From the NCBI GenBank assembly GCA_934630495.1, contig CAKTVW010000002.1:31431-95430 (forward strand): DNA of 64,000 nt, written 5' to 3'. Source of the stretch: an uncultured Oscillospiraceae bacterium (lineage in GTDB: Bacteria; Bacillota; Clostridia; Oscillospirales; Oscillospiraceae). How positions within the stretch are numbered: the first letter of the stretch is position 1; every line of letters starts with the position of its first letter. Shown piece by piece: positions 32,681 through 42,449 of this stretch. The position numbers and the translations under genes are program-made. Below the pieces are notes generated by a model that searched no databases, was not told the DNA's origin, and saw only the letters and a list, made by a program, of their open reading frames with translations.

Positions 32681-34531
32681 TTGAATTTGCTGAATCAGAT
32701 CAATTCGCGGCAGGATCTTCTGGCGCTGGACGACGTGCAGCTCCGAACGCTCTGCGACGAGCTGCGTCAGTTCCTTGTGCTGAATATTGCCAAGACGGGG
32801 GGCCACCTTGCCTCCAATCTGGGCGTGGTGGAGCTGACGGTCGCTCTGGAGCGGGTGTTTGATACCTCGCGGGATCGGCTGCTGTTTGATGTCGGTCACC
32901 AGTCCTACGTCCATAAGCTCCTGACGGGACGCCGCGAGGCGTTCTCCGGACTGCGCCAATTCGGCGGGCTTTCCGGCTTCCCGAAGCCCTCGGAAAGCGA
33001 CTGCGACGCGTTTGTCGCGGGACACGCGTCCAGCGCGGTGTCGACGGCGCTGGGCATGGCGCGGGCGCGGACGCTGCTGAAACAGGATTATCATGTCGTG
33101 GCGCTCATGGGTGACGGCGCGATGACGGGCGGCTTGGCCTACGAGGCGATGAACGATGCCGGAGAGAGCGACGAGCCGCTTCTGGTCATCCTGAACGACA
33201 ACGGAATGTCGATCACGCCGAACGTCGGGGGCATTTCCCGCCATCTCTCCGTTCTTCGCACGAGACCGGGCTATTTTCGCCTGAAAAAGGCCTACCGCAC
33301 CGTAATGCGCAAGCTGCCCGGCGGCCGATATATCTATCGCCTTACCCACCACCTCAAGCAGCGCTGGAAGCAGATGCTGCTCGGTTCGACGCTGTTTGAG
33401 GAGATGGGCTTCGACTATTACGGGCCGGTGGACGGCCACGATCTGAAGCGGCTGGAATACCTTCTGACGCTGGCAAAGGACGCGAAGGGACCGGTCCTGC
33501 TCCATGTTATCACCAAAAAGGGCAAGGGCTACGCGCCTGCCGAGCAGAATCCCGACGTATTCCACGGAATCGGCCATTTCGACCCCGAGAGCGGAAAGCC
33601 GCCCTGCTGTGCGCATCTGCCCTCGTTTTCCGATACCTTCGGGAATACGCTCGTCGGCCTCGCACGCAGAGAGCCGCGCATCTGTGCCATCACGGCGGCA
33701 ATGGTGCACGGAACGGGCCTGACGGACTTTGCCAAGGAATTTCCGACGCGCTGCTTTGACGTCGGGATCGCGGAGGGACACGCGGTATCCATGGCCGGAG
33801 GCCTTGCCAAGCAGGGAATGATCCCGGTCGTTGCGATCTATTCCACGTTTTTACAGCGTGCTTACGATATGCTTTTGCAGGATGTCGCCATGCAGGGACT
33901 TCATGTGGTCTTTGCGGTCGACCGCGCCGGTCTGGTCGGCGAGGACGGCGAGACGCATCAGGGCGTGTTCGACATCAACTTTCTGCGCTCCGTTCCGGGG
34001 ATGCAGATCCTCTGCCCCGCCAATCAGGCGGAGCTGGAGCAGATGCTCCGCAAGGCCGTTCTGGAAATGGACGGGCCTGTGGCGGTGCGGTATCCGCGCG
34101 GGTGCGACGGCGCGTTTACGGAAGTCGCCGCGCAGCCGGTCGTGCGCGCGGGGACGGATATCACGCTGGTCGGCTACGGCCGCATGATAAACGAGCTTCT
34201 CGGCGCGGCGCGGCTCTTGGAGAAAAAAGGCGTCTCCGCCGAGGTCGTCAAGCTGCCGTCCGTAAAGCCGATCGATATGTCCGCAATCGCCGCCTCCGTC
34301 CGAAAAACGGGACGGCTCCTTGTGGCGGAGGAAGCGGTGTGCATCGGCTGTGCGGGGAAGGAGATCGCCGCGTCTCTGCGCACGGCGGGACTGAACGTCC
34401 CGACGCGCCTGTGCAATATCGGCGACCGCTTCGTGCGGCACGGATCGGTGCAGAGGCTTTTTGAAATGCTGGGATTGGATGCGGCGTCTCTCGCGGAGGC
34501 CGCGCTGGAGGTAGTGAAGCGTGAAGCGTAA
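32681..34531 (+). CDS. dxs: 1-deoxy-D-xylulose-5-phosphate synthase
   Basis: Condenses pyruvate with glyceraldehyde 3-phosphate using thiamine diphosphate, the first step of the non-mevalonate isoprenoid pathway. Its 616 residues show GHLASNLGVVELTVAL, FDVGHQSYVHKLLTG, the ThDP block GDGAMTGG...ILNDNGMSI, the catalytic-Glu block GIAEGHAVSMAGG (usually AEQHAV) and DRAGLVGEDGETHQG. The start is TTG at 32681, since a stop lies just upstream; its ribosome site is weak (GATAGG), which may point to coupling with oapA. It overlaps tlyA by 11 bases. Confidence 0.96.
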   Translation: MNLLNQINSRQDLLALDDVQLRTLCDELRQFLVLNIAKTGGHLASNLGVVELTVALERVFDTSRDRLLFDVGHQSYVHKLLTGRREAFSGLRQFGGLSGFPKPSESDCDAFVAGHASSAVSTALGMARARTLLKQDYHVVALMGDGAMTGGLAYEAMNDAGESDEPLLVILNDNGMSITPNVGGISRHLSVLRTRPGYFRLKKAYRTVMRKLPGGRYIYRLTHHLKQRWKQMLLGSTLFEEMGFDYYGPVDGHDLKRLEYLLTLAKDAKGPVLLHVITKKGKGYAPAEQNPDVFHGIGHFDPESGKPPCCAHLPSFSDTFGNTLVGLARREPRICAITAAMVHGTGLTDFAKEFPTRCFDVGIAEGHAVSMAGGLAKQGMIPVVAIYSTFLQRAYDMLLQDVAMQGLHVVFAVDRAGLVGEDGETHQGVFDINFLRSVPGMQILCPANQAELEQMLRKAVLEMDGPVAVRYPRGCDGAFTEVAAQPVVRAGTDITLVGYGRMINELLGAARLLEKKGVSAEVVKLPSVKPIDMSAIAASVRKTGRLLVAEEAVCIGCAGKEIAASLRTAGLNVPTRLCNIGDRFVRHGSVQRLFEMLGLDAASLAEAALEVVKREA

Positions 34532-35318
34532 GGAACGTCTGGATGTCCTGATGACGGAGCTTGGCCTGTGCGACAGCCGAAACCGCGCACAGGCGCTGAT
34601 CATGAGCGGCGAGGTCTATGTCGACGGACAGAAGTGCGACAAGGCCGGGACGCAGATCAGCGAGGATGCGCGGATCGAGGTGCGCGGCAATGCCTGCCCC
34701 TATGTCAGCAGAGGCGGCCTGAAGCTGGAAAAGGCACTGCGGGATTTCGGCGTCGATCCGACGGGCTGCGTCTGCAGCGATTCCGGCGCGTCGACGGGCG
34801 GCTTTACCGACTGCCTGCTGCAAAAGGGCGCGAAAAAGGTCTTTGCCATCGACGTGGGCTACGGACAGCTCGCCTGGGCGATACGGAACGATCCGCGCGT
34901 GGTGTGCATGGAGCGGACGAATATCCGCTATGTGACGCCGGAGCAGCTCGGAGAGCCGCTGGATCTTTCCGTTGTGGACGTGTCGTTTATTTCGCTGCGC
35001 ATCGTGCTCCCCGCGATCAGGGCGCTTCTCAAGCCGACGGGGCAGATCGTCTGCCTGATAAAGCCGCAGTTTGAGGCGGGAAAGGACAAGGTCGGCAAAA
35101 AGGGCGTCGTCCGCGATCCCAAGGTGCACGAGGAGGTCCTGAACGGCTTCCTTGCGCTGGCGGCGGAGCTGGGAATGACCGTCCGCAACCTGACCTTCTC
35201 TCCGGTCAAGGGGCCGGAGGGCAATATTGAATTTTTGGGGCATCTTTCCATGCTCCCCGAGGGCGCGATTGTTCCGGATGTTCCGGCGCTGGTCGCCGCC
35301 GCACATGAAACGTTATGA
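34521..35318 (+). CDS. tlyA: TlyA family rRNA (2'-O-ribose) methyltransferase
   Basis: A 265-residue protein with an N-terminal S4 RNA-binding domain (RLDVLMTELGLCDSRNRAQALIMSGEVYVDG) and an FtsJ-type methyltransferase core. The SAM site is DSGASTGGFTDCLLQ, and the catalytic tetrad lysine, aspartate and glutamate lie in the region that includes DVSFISLR and LIKPQFEAG. TlyA-type enzymes methylate ribose in 16S and sometimes 23S rRNA; the Bacillus name is yqxC. It starts at GTG 34521 behind GGAGG inside the end of dxs and overlaps nadK by four bases. Confidence 0.93.
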   Translation: MKRKERLDVLMTELGLCDSRNRAQALIMSGEVYVDGQKCDKAGTQISEDARIEVRGNACPYVSRGGLKLEKALRDFGVDPTGCVCSDSGASTGGFTDCLLQKGAKKVFAIDVGYGQLAWAIRNDPRVVCMERTNIRYVTPEQLGEPLDLSVVDVSFISLRIVLPAIRALLKPTGQIVCLIKPQFEAGKDKVGKKGVVRDPKVHEEVLNGFLALAAELGMTVRNLTFSPVKGPEGNIEFLGHLSMLPEGAIVPDVPALVAAAHETL

Positions 35319-36172
35319 AAAAAGTAATCATGGCGCCGAATCCCTATCGGGATAAGAATTTCAAGTATGCGAATCAGGCGCAGCGCATTCTCAAAGAGGT
35401 CGGGATCGACGCGCGGATATGCCTTGCCTTTGATGTGGACAAGAGCTTCGAGCTGCCGGGAGACGTCATGCTGCATGACATCGGCAAGGAGCTGAAGGAC
35501 GCGGAGCTGCTGATCTGCTTCGGCGGCGACGGCACGATCCTGCACGCCTCCAAGGCGGCGACCTATGCGGGCATCCCCATTCTGGGCGTGAATATCGGCA
35601 CGATGGGCTTTATGGCGGAGCTGGAAAGCAGTGAGCTGAAGGAGCTGCGCCGGCTTGCCGACGGGAACTATGCCGTGGAGACGCGGATGATGCTCCATGT
35701 CCGGGCCGAGCATGAGGGCAGGACGGTTCTGGAGGAGGACGCGCTCAACGACGCGGTCATTACCAAGGGTGCCGTTGCGCGGATCGTGCAGATGAGCGTG
35801 AGCTGCGACGGCGTGGAGATCATGGGCTTCGGCGGCGACGGTGTGGTCATCAGCACGCCGACCGGCTCGACCGCCTATTCCATGTCCGCCGGCGGACCGA
35901 TCGTCGAGCCGACCGCGCAGAACATCATTATCACGCCGATCTGCGCACATGACATGCGCACGAAGACGGTCGTGACCTCCCCGGACCGCGAGATCTCCGT
36001 AGAGATCGGGCGGATCGGGCGCAAGAACGCGTTCCTTTCCGTCGACGGCGGCCGCGCACTGCGGCTGAACACCGGCGACCGCATCACCGTTACCCGCTCC
36101 GCGCACTGTACGAAGCTCATTCGCCTGACCGAACGGGGCTTCTTCGACATTGTTAAAAATAAATTCAGGTAG
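35315..36172 (+). CDS. nadK: NAD kinase
   Basis: Phosphorylates NAD to NADP with ATP, or polyphosphate in some relatives. Its 285 residues contain the conserved FGGDGTILHA, VNIGTMGFMAELE, the NDA block in ALNDAVITKG, and the glycine-rich DGVVISTPTGSTAYSMSAGGPIV. It has its usual place between tlyA and argR in Firmicutes, and its ATGA overlaps the tlyA stop. Confidence 0.95.
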   Translation: MKKVIMAPNPYRDKNFKYANQAQRILKEVGIDARICLAFDVDKSFELPGDVMLHDIGKELKDAELLICFGGDGTILHASKAATYAGIPILGVNIGTMGFMAELESSELKELRRLADGNYAVETRMMLHVRAEHEGRTVLEEDALNDAVITKGAVARIVQMSVSCDGVEIMGFGGDGVVISTPTGSTAYSMSAGGPIVEPTAQNIIITPICAHDMRTKTVVTSPDREISVEIGRIGRKNAFLSVDGGRALRLNTGDRITVTRSAHCTKLIRLTERGFFDIVKNKFR

Positions 36173-36180
36173 GTGTACCG

Positions 36181-36633
36181 ATGAAAACAAACCGACAGAA
36201 GAAGATCCTCGAGCTGATCTCCGAGAAGAGCATCGAAACGCAGGAGCAGCTTTTGCAGGAGCTTCACGCCTGCGGCTATAAGAGCACGCAGGCAACCGTA
36301 TCGCGGGATATCAAGGAGCTTCGCATCATCAAAACGCTCGACGGGCTGGGCGGCTATCGCTACAGCGCGCCGCACAAGAACGACGGCGAAAAGTTCGATT
36401 CGCGCTTCCGCGTGATCTTCCGGGAGTGCGTGACGCGCATTGACAGCGCACAGAATCTGATCGTTATTAAGACCATGCCCGGCCTCGGCGCCGCCGCCGG
36501 AGCCAATATCGACGCGCTGCACATGCCGACCGTGGTCGGGACGCTTTCCGGCGACGATACCACGCTTGTGATCATGCGCGACAATCTCTCCGCCGCAGAT
36601 TTCTGCGAGGAGATCCACCGGATGCTGGACTGA
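36181..36633 (+). CDS. argR: arginine repressor
   Basis: A 150-residue arginine-sensing regulator of arginine biosynthesis and catabolism. It has an N-terminal winged helix (QKKILELISEKSIETQEQLLQELHACGYKSTQATVSRDIKEL) and a C-terminal hexamerisation and arginine-binding domain with GAAAGANIDALHMPTVVGTLSGDDTTLVI. It belongs to the conserved dxs-to-recN cluster; it does not regulate that cluster in known cases. Confidence 0.95.
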   Translation: MKTNRQKKILELISEKSIETQEQLLQELHACGYKSTQATVSRDIKELRIIKTLDGLGGYRYSAPHKNDGEKFDSRFRVIFRECVTRIDSAQNLIVIKTMPGLGAAAGANIDALHMPTVVGTLSGDDTTLVIMRDNLSAADFCEEIHRMLD

Positions 36634-36645
36634 GGAGGATGCGCC

Positions 36646-38313
36646 ATGCTCAGACTGCTGCATATTGAGAACATTGCCGTCATTGAGCAGGCGGACATCC
36701 GGTTCGAGGACGGCTTTAACGTCATGACCGGCGAGACCGGCGCGGGCAAATCCATCGTGATCGACGCGATCTCCGCCATTCTGGGCGAGCGCGCCTATCG
36801 CGATATGATCCGCACGGGGAAAAACAAGGCTTCGGTGCGGGCAATTTTTGACTGCGTGCCGGAGCTTTCGTGGTTTCGGGAGAACGACGTGCCCTACGAT
36901 GCCGAGACGACGGTACAGCGGGAGATCTTCCTCGACGGGAAAAATGCCTGCCGCGTGAACGGGATGCCGGTCAGCGTCAATGTCCTGAAAAGGCTCGGCC
37001 TTCAGCTCATCAATATCCACGGGCAGCACGATTCGGCCGCATTGTTTGACGAGAATTATCATCTGTCGTTTTTGGACGGCTTTGCGCTCGACGAAGCGCA
37101 GCGGGAGGCTTATGCGCAGGCGTATCAGACCGTACAGAGCCTTCGGCGGGAGATCGAACGGCTTTCCATGGACGAGGGTGAAAAGCTTCGCCGTATGGAA
37201 ACGCTGAAGTATCAGATCGACGAGATCGCGCGGGCGGAGCTGAAGCCCGGCGAGGATGAAGCACTGGAGGGACGCCGCAAGCTCCTGCAAAATGCGGAGA
37301 AGCTTTCCGACGGCTTGCAGGAGGCAAACGGCTGCCTTGCGGGCGGCGACAGCTCGGACGGCGCCGCCGCGCTGCTGAGTCAGGCGGAGCGGACGCTGGC
37401 AAAGCTGTCGCGCTACGACGACTCCCTGACGGCGCTGCACGACACCGTCGCCGACCTGATGTATCAGGCGCAGGACGTGGCCGAGCAGCTTGGGGACAGG
37501 CTTTACGGTCTGTCCTACAGCGCCGACGAGCTGGAGCGGATCGAGGAACGGCTCGATACGATCCATCGCCTGCGGCGGAAGTACGGCGCGACCTGTGAGG
37601 AGATCCTTGCCTATCTGGAACGGGCGAAGAACGAGCTGGACGAGATCGAATTTGCCGACGACCGCATGGAGCAGCTCAAGGGCAGACTGAAAACGGCGGA
37701 GAAGGCGGCGTGGGACGCGGCGAAGGCACTGCGCGAGAAGCGAAAGACCGCCGCCGTATCGCTGACGGAGCGCGTGCTGTCCGAGCTTGCCGATCTGGAC
37801 ATGAAAAAGGTGCGCTTTTCCTGCGAATTTACGGAGACGGAGCTGACACCGCTGGGCGCGGACGCCGTGGCGTTTTATATGTCTGCAAACCTCGGCGAAG
37901 CACTCAAGCCGCTGAATAAGGTCGCCTCCGGCGGCGAGCTGGCGCGGATCATGCTGGCCCTGAAAAACGTGCTGGCGGAGCGCGACCATGTGCCCACGCT
38001 GATCTTCGACGAGGTGGATACCGGTGTTTCGGGGCGGGCGGCGCAGCGTGTTGCGGAAAAGCTCCGCTCGGTGTCCAAGAGTAAGCAGGTCCTGTGCGTG
38101 ACGCATCTGCCGCAGCTTGCCGCGCTTGCGGACACGCATTTTCTGATCGCCAAGGGCGAGCGCGACGGCCGCACCTTTACGACCGTTACGCCGCTGGATT
38201 TCGAGGGGAGAAAGGCGGAGCTTGCCCGCATCATCGGCGGCACGAGCATCACCGAGACCACGCTCCGAAGCGCGGCGGAAATGCTTCGGACGAATGGAGG
38301 CGGGCATGGATGA
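36646..38313 (+). CDS. recN: DNA repair protein RecN
   Basis: An SMC-like ATPase acting early in double-strand-break repair. Its 555 residues have the head-domain Walker A MTGETGAGKSIVIDAI near residue 26, a central coiled coil with MDEGEKLRRMETLKYQIDEIARAEL and related heptads, the signature KVASGGELARIMLALK, and Walker B TLIFDEVDTGVSG followed by LCVTHLPQLAALAD. The stop overlaps the next start (ATGA). Confidence 0.95.
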   Translation: MLRLLHIENIAVIEQADIRFEDGFNVMTGETGAGKSIVIDAISAILGERAYRDMIRTGKNKASVRAIFDCVPELSWFRENDVPYDAETTVQREIFLDGKNACRVNGMPVSVNVLKRLGLQLINIHGQHDSAALFDENYHLSFLDGFALDEAQREAYAQAYQTVQSLRREIERLSMDEGEKLRRMETLKYQIDEIARAELKPGEDEALEGRRKLLQNAEKLSDGLQEANGCLAGGDSSDGAAALLSQAERTLAKLSRYDDSLTALHDTVADLMYQAQDVAEQLGDRLYGLSYSADELERIEERLDTIHRLRRKYGATCEEILAYLERAKNELDEIEFADDRMEQLKGRLKTAEKAAWDAAKALREKRKTAAVSLTERVLSELADLDMKKVRFSCEFTETELTPLGADAVAFYMSANLGEALKPLNKVASGGELARIMLALKNVLAERDHVPTLIFDEVDTGVSGRAAQRVAEKLRSVSKSKQVLCVTHLPQLAALADTHFLIAKGERDGRTFTTVTPLDFEGRKAELARIIGGTSITETTLRSAAEMLRTNGGGHG

Positions 38314-39881
38314 CGATGACGAATAAGCGCACTGAACAGCGGCGGACACTGATTCTGCTGACGGCGTTTTTTGTATTTCTTCTGCTCCTCTCCTATGGCT
38401 TTCCCGTGACCGGAGACGATTGGTATTTTACCTCCAGACATCAGAACGAGTCGTTGCCGGAGGCGCTGCGCCGCGCGTACACAATTGCCGGCCGCCATGC
38501 CGAAGGCATTAACGGTCGTTACCTTGGCAATTTTCTTGTCGGGCTGCTCGGCTGCAGCGAGCCTGCACGTCAGGTCGTCCGCAGTCTGACCGTTGTGGGG
38601 CTTCTGGCATTGCTCTGGCGCTATGCCCGCGTAGAGGGAACGACTCGTCGAATTGCCGCTGCCGCATTGCTGCTTGGGGTCCCGACGGCAATCTATGCGC
38701 AGGTCTACGCATGGTCGGCGGGATTCCTGAACTATGTTCCGCCCGCTGCGCTGGCACTGGTGTACCTGATTCAGTGTGAGCGCTGCTTGTCTGATATGCC
38801 GCCGCGCGAGACTGTGCTTTCTGCGCTGCCAATGTTTCTGCTTGGCCTGCTTTCTCAGTTTTTCGTGGAAAATGTGACGATCGGGCTGTGCCTCCTTTCA
38901 ATTGGAGTTTTCTTCCTGCGCTGGAAAAAACAGGGGTTTTCATGGCGGCTTGCCGGCTATCTTTTGGGTGCGATTCTCGGCTGTGTCCTGATGTTTTTTG
39001 CACCGGGTTATCGCCGTACCAATACAGATGCCGACACCTACCGTACGATCGGGACATCGCTGACGACCATCCTTCGGCTTGCCGCTAAAAACACGAACGC
39101 GATTTGTAATTACCTGACAGTCGGAAACTGGCTTCTGCTTGTTCCGCTTACGCTTTTGGCAGCGGCGCTTTTGAGACCCTTCGACGAAAGACTGCGGCGC
39201 GGCAAGATGCTGCTTTTGCTTTGTCTGCTTCTGCCGCCGATATTCTTTTTGGTCAAAGCGCTGTTTTTGCGGCAGCTTTCCTTTCACCGTGTGCTCCAAA
39301 CGCTGACAGCGGGGACCACGGTTTTGATGACGCTCCTCTGGCTGCTCGGAGTGGTGCTGACGACCTGCCGCTATGCCCGTAATGTGAGGACAAGGCGCTG
39401 TATGCTGTTGTGTGTGAGCTGCGCGGTTTTGTGTACTCTGCCGCTGATGATCGTGTCTCCGGTCAGCGCTCGATGCGCGTATTTTCAGGACATCATGCTG
39501 CTGTGTATGCTGCTTCTGCTGATGCATGAGGTGCTGCCCCGGTTTCCGCTGCATGTCCGTAAAAGACTGTGCGTACCCGTGCTGACGGCCTCCGCTGTGC
39601 TGATGGGCTGCCTGCTCTGGGTGTCCCTCTGGAACGGCAGAGCCGAGGCGATCCGCGTAAGTTACACGGAAAAAATGATCGCTTCCGGTGCGGTGCATAT
39701 TACCTTGCCGCGATACCCCTATGAAGAGTATGTTTTTGGTACGGAAAGTGTTGCGATCGGGTATTATTACTATTATGATGAACCGTGTGATATTACTTTT
39801 GAACTGCGCCCCTATGCGTGGTGGGGATGGAACGAAGCGGAGCAATATGACAAAACGTTTTCGGAAAACCCGCACCGATGA
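38310..39881 (+). CDS. DUF6056-like polytopic membrane protein
   Basis: A 523-residue membrane protein with about 11-13 hydrophobic segments. After the first segment it carries the periplasmic-facing GDDWYF and, 50 residues on, NGRYLGNFLVG; this DD...GRY pattern is typical of DUF6056 and related C-type glycosyltransferase-like proteins that use lipid-linked sugars. The C-terminal soluble tail (SGAVHITLPRYPYEEYVFG) follows the last helix. ATG 38310 overlaps the recN stop and has GGAGG at 9 bases. A role in surface polysaccharide decoration is inferred only. Confidence 0.75.
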   Translation: MTMTNKRTEQRRTLILLTAFFVFLLLLSYGFPVTGDDWYFTSRHQNESLPEALRRAYTIAGRHAEGINGRYLGNFLVGLLGCSEPARQVVRSLTVVGLLALLWRYARVEGTTRRIAAAALLLGVPTAIYAQVYAWSAGFLNYVPPAALALVYLIQCERCLSDMPPRETVLSALPMFLLGLLSQFFVENVTIGLCLLSIGVFFLRWKKQGFSWRLAGYLLGAILGCVLMFFAPGYRRTNTDADTYRTIGTSLTTILRLAAKNTNAICNYLTVGNWLLLVPLTLLAAALLRPFDERLRRGKMLLLLCLLLPPIFFLVKALFLRQLSFHRVLQTLTAGTTVLMTLLWLLGVVLTTCRYARNVRTRRCMLLCVSCAVLCTLPLMIVSPVSARCAYFQDIMLLCMLLLLMHEVLPRFPLHVRKRLCVPVLTASAVLMGCLLWVSLWNGRAEAIRVSYTEKMIASGAVHITLPRYPYEEYVFGTESVAIGYYYYYDEPCDITFELRPYAWWGWNEAEQYDKTFSENPHR

Positions 39882-40056
39882 TCGCTGCGGCGTTGAACCG
39901 ATGGGCGCGGAAGCGCCGTGACGGGAAGCGGCATCCACGCGGATTTGTGCGGGGAGGGCCGCTGATAGCTGCAGCGGCAGAAATGCCGAAAAAATCTTGA
40001 GGAATTATCAAATCGGCTTTTGAAAATACGGCAGATTATAGAAAGGAAGAAAACAC

Positions 40057-40803
40057 ATGAGCTTAAAGGGAAAACGAATCGTTGTGACCGGGGCGTCCAA
40101 GGGACTCGGCCTCGGGATCGTCAAGCGGCTGTGCGCCGAGGGCGCGAATATCATCGCGCACTACAATTCCGGCGACATCACGCAGGCGCGGGAAGCGGCG
40201 GAGGCGGCAGGCGTGGAATTTGCCGCGTTTCAGGCGGACCTGTCCAAGCTTGACGAGGTGCTTGCGCTTGCCGAAAAGATCAATGCTTTCGACGATGTTT
40301 ACGGTTTGGTAAACAACGCGGGGGTCTGTCTGTTTGAAAACTTCTTCGACATCACCCCGGAGAGCTACGACCTGACCTTCAACATCAACAGCAAGGCCGT
40401 TTTTTTCCTGACGCAGAAGATCGCGGAGAAGATGGTCGAGCGCGGGATCAAGGGCCGCATCGTAAACTTTTCTTCGATCACCGCGCTGTCCGGCTCCGCC
40501 ACGCAGGTGCATTACGGCGCGGCGAAGGGCGCGGTCAGTAGCTTTACGCACATGGCGGCCGAGGCGCTTGGACGCTACGGCATAACGGTCAATGCCGTCA
40601 TGCCCGGCCCGACGCCGACAAAGCATAACAGCGCCTACCTTGCGCAGGAATCGACGCGCGAGGAGCTTTGCGCGCGGATGCCGATGCGCTCCTACGGCGA
40701 CCCGGCCTATATTGCAGACGCCGTGGCGTATTTCCTCGGGGACGGCGCGGCGTGGACGACGGGCACGACGCTTCCCGTCGACGGCGGCTATCTGGCGAAG
40801 TAA
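40057..40803 (+). CDS. SDR family oxidoreductase
   Basis: A 248-residue short-chain dehydrogenase with TGASKGLGLGIVKRL, NNAGVC, the catalytic S-Y-K set in NFSSITALSGSATQVHYGAAKGA, and PGPTPTKHN. The second-strand HYNSGD motif lacks the acidic NAD-preferring residue, so NADP(H) use is more likely. It resembles FabG-like and glucose-dehydrogenase-like SDRs; the substrate is unknown. It stands alone between DUF6056 and the tyrS leader with AAAGGAAG before the start. The preceding 175-base gap shows only a small hairpin. Confidence 0.85.
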   Translation: MSLKGKRIVVTGASKGLGLGIVKRLCAEGANIIAHYNSGDITQAREAAEAAGVEFAAFQADLSKLDEVLALAEKINAFDDVYGLVNNAGVCLFENFFDITPESYDLTFNINSKAVFFLTQKIAEKMVERGIKGRIVNFSSITALSGSATQVHYGAAKGAVSSFTHMAAEALGRYGITVNAVMPGPTPTKHNSAYLAQESTREELCARMPMRSYGDPAYIADAVAYFLGDGAAWTTGTTLPVDGGYLAK

Positions 40804-40816
40804 GAAAAATCGCGGC

Positions 40817-40845
40817 TTGACAAATTCGACGCCTTTTGATAGGAT
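40817..40845 (+). promoter_or_regulatory. promoter of the tyrS T-box transcript
   Basis: TTGACA (40817-40822), a 17-base spacer and TAGGAT (40840-40845), directly before the T-box leader. Confidence 0.75.
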
Positions 40846-40851
40846 AGAACC

Positions 40852-41128
40852 ACAAAACGCTGTGATGGGAAGAAGTACCCGCAGGTATTCACGCAAAGAG
40901 AGCCGCCGGCAGGTGTAAGGCGGTGGGGATGCGCGGCGAAATACCTCCCGGAGCGGTCGGTCTGAACATTTCGGAGGGAACGTCTCTCCGCGCAGTAGGA
41001 CCGGACGGGTGCGCCCGTGAACGCGTGGGGTCTGCTCGACCCGTTGAGGCGGACGCCGTGAGGCGGCTGCGAACCAGAGGTGGTACCGCGTAATTTTTAC
41101 GCCCTCTGTCCAAACGGACAGAGGGCGT
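40852..41128 (+). promoter_or_regulatory. T-box riboswitch leader of tyrS
   Basis: Carries the AAAGAGAG element, a stem I loop region with a likely TAC tyrosine specifier at 40942-40944, the T-box sequence AGAGGTGGTACCGCG at 41076-41090, and a terminator ACGCCCTCTGTCC/GGACAGAGGGCGT (41099-41128) followed by TTGATTTTTT. The TGGT bulge implies pairing with a tRNA-Tyr carrying A73. Uncharged tRNA-Tyr should turn on tyrS. Confidence 0.93.
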
Positions 41129-41148
41129 TGATTTTTTAGGAGGAAACA

Positions 41149-42372
41149 ATGAAAGTTTACGACGAACTGGTCGCGCGCGGCCTGATCGCGCAGGTGACGA
41201 ATGAGGACGAGATCCGCGAGATGATCGATAACGGCAAGGCGACGTTCTATATCGGCTTCGACCCGACGGCCGATTCGCTGCACGTCGGCCATTTCATGGC
41301 GCTGTGCCTGATGAAGCGCCTGCAAATGGCGGGCAATAAGCCCATCGCCCTGATCGGCGGCGGCACGGCCATGATCGGCGACCCGTCCGGCCGCACCGAC
41401 ATGCGTTCGATGATGACCAAGGAGACGATCGACCACAACTGCGCCTGCTTCAAAAAGCAGATGGAGCGCTTCATCGAATTTGGCGAGGGCAAGGCGAGAA
41501 TGGTCAATAACGCCGACTGGCTGCTGAATCTGAACTATATCGAGTTCATCCGCGACATCGGCGCGTGCTTCTCGGTCAACAACATGCTGCGTGCCGAGTG
41601 CTTCAAGCAGCGCATGGAGAAGGGCCTGAGCTTCTTGGAGTTCAACTATATGCCCATGCAGTCCTATGACTTTTACTACCTGTTCCGGCACTACGGCTGC
41701 AACATGCAGTTCGGCGGCAACGACCAGTGGAGCAACATGCTCGGCGGCACCGAGCTGATCCGCCGCAAGCTGGGCAAGGACGCCCATGCCATGACCATCA
41801 CGCTGCTGCTCAACTCCGAGGGCAAGAAGATGGGCAAGACCGCCAAGGGCGCGGTCTGGCTCGATCCGAACAAGACCTCGCCGTTCGACTTCTTCCAGTA
41901 CTGGCGCAACATCGACGATGCGGACGTCATGAAGTGCATCCGGATGCTGACCTTCCTGCCGCTTGAGCAGATCGACGAGATGGACAAGTGGGAGGGCAGC
42001 GAGCTGAACAAGGCCAAGGAGATCCTTGCCTATGAGCTGACCAAGCTCGTCCACGGCGAGGAGGAGGCCGAAAAGGCGCGCACCGCGGCCAAGGCGCTCT
42101 TTGCCGGCGGCGCGGACGATGCCGATATGCCCACCACCGAGTTGACCGAGGAGCAGCTCACCGACGGTAAGATCGCGATCCTTGATCTGATGTTGGCGTG
42201 CAAGCTGGCTCCTTCAAGGTCCGAAGCCCGCCGTCTCGTCCAGCAGGGCGGTGTGTTCGCCGACGACGAAAAGGTCGCGTCCATCGACGTGAGCTTCACC
42301 GCCGAGCAGCTCAGAAAGGGCGTAAAGCTCCGCAAGGGCAAGAAGGTCTACCACAAGGCAATCCTGTCATAA
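41149..42372 (+). CDS. tyrS: tyrosyl-tRNA synthetase
   Basis: Charges tRNA-Tyr. It is a 407-residue class I enzyme with the HIGH-like HVGHFMAL at about residue 45 and a KMSKS-like KKMGKT in the second half of the catalytic domain. GFDPTADSLHVGH and GGNDQWSNM line the tyrosine site. A C-terminal S4-like domain includes SRSEARRLVQQGGVFADD. It starts 20 bases after the T-box terminator behind AGGAGG. Confidence 0.96.
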   Translation: MKVYDELVARGLIAQVTNEDEIREMIDNGKATFYIGFDPTADSLHVGHFMALCLMKRLQMAGNKPIALIGGGTAMIGDPSGRTDMRSMMTKETIDHNCACFKKQMERFIEFGEGKARMVNNADWLLNLNYIEFIRDIGACFSVNNMLRAECFKQRMEKGLSFLEFNYMPMQSYDFYYLFRHYGCNMQFGGNDQWSNMLGGTELIRRKLGKDAHAMTITLLLNSEGKKMGKTAKGAVWLDPNKTSPFDFFQYWRNIDDADVMKCIRMLTFLPLEQIDEMDKWEGSELNKAKEILAYELTKLVHGEEEAEKARTAAKALFAGGADDADMPTTELTEEQLTDGKIAILDLMLACKLAPSRSEARRLVQQGGVFADDEKVASIDVSFTAEQLRKGVKLRKGKKVYHKAILS

Positions 42373-42382
42373 GTCTTTTCGG

Positions 42383-42445
42383 GGGGATCTTTGAATAAAT
42401 CGCCTGCTGCGGTCGTCCGCTCTTGCCGATTTAGTCAGAGCTTCC
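42383..42445 (+). repeat. shortened copy (63 bp) of the GGAATCTCTGA inverted-repeat element
   Basis: Begins GGGATCTTTGAATAAATCG and ends CGATTTAGTCAGAGCTTCC, inverted ends matching the copies at 11799 and 48551; the inner 25 bases are GC-rich. Confidence 0.7.
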
Positions 42446-42449
42446 TTAG

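Noticed and set aside
35875..38349. 824-codon minus-strand frame across nadK, argR and recN
   Set aside because: Crosses three well-defined genes of the opposite strand and has no family features.
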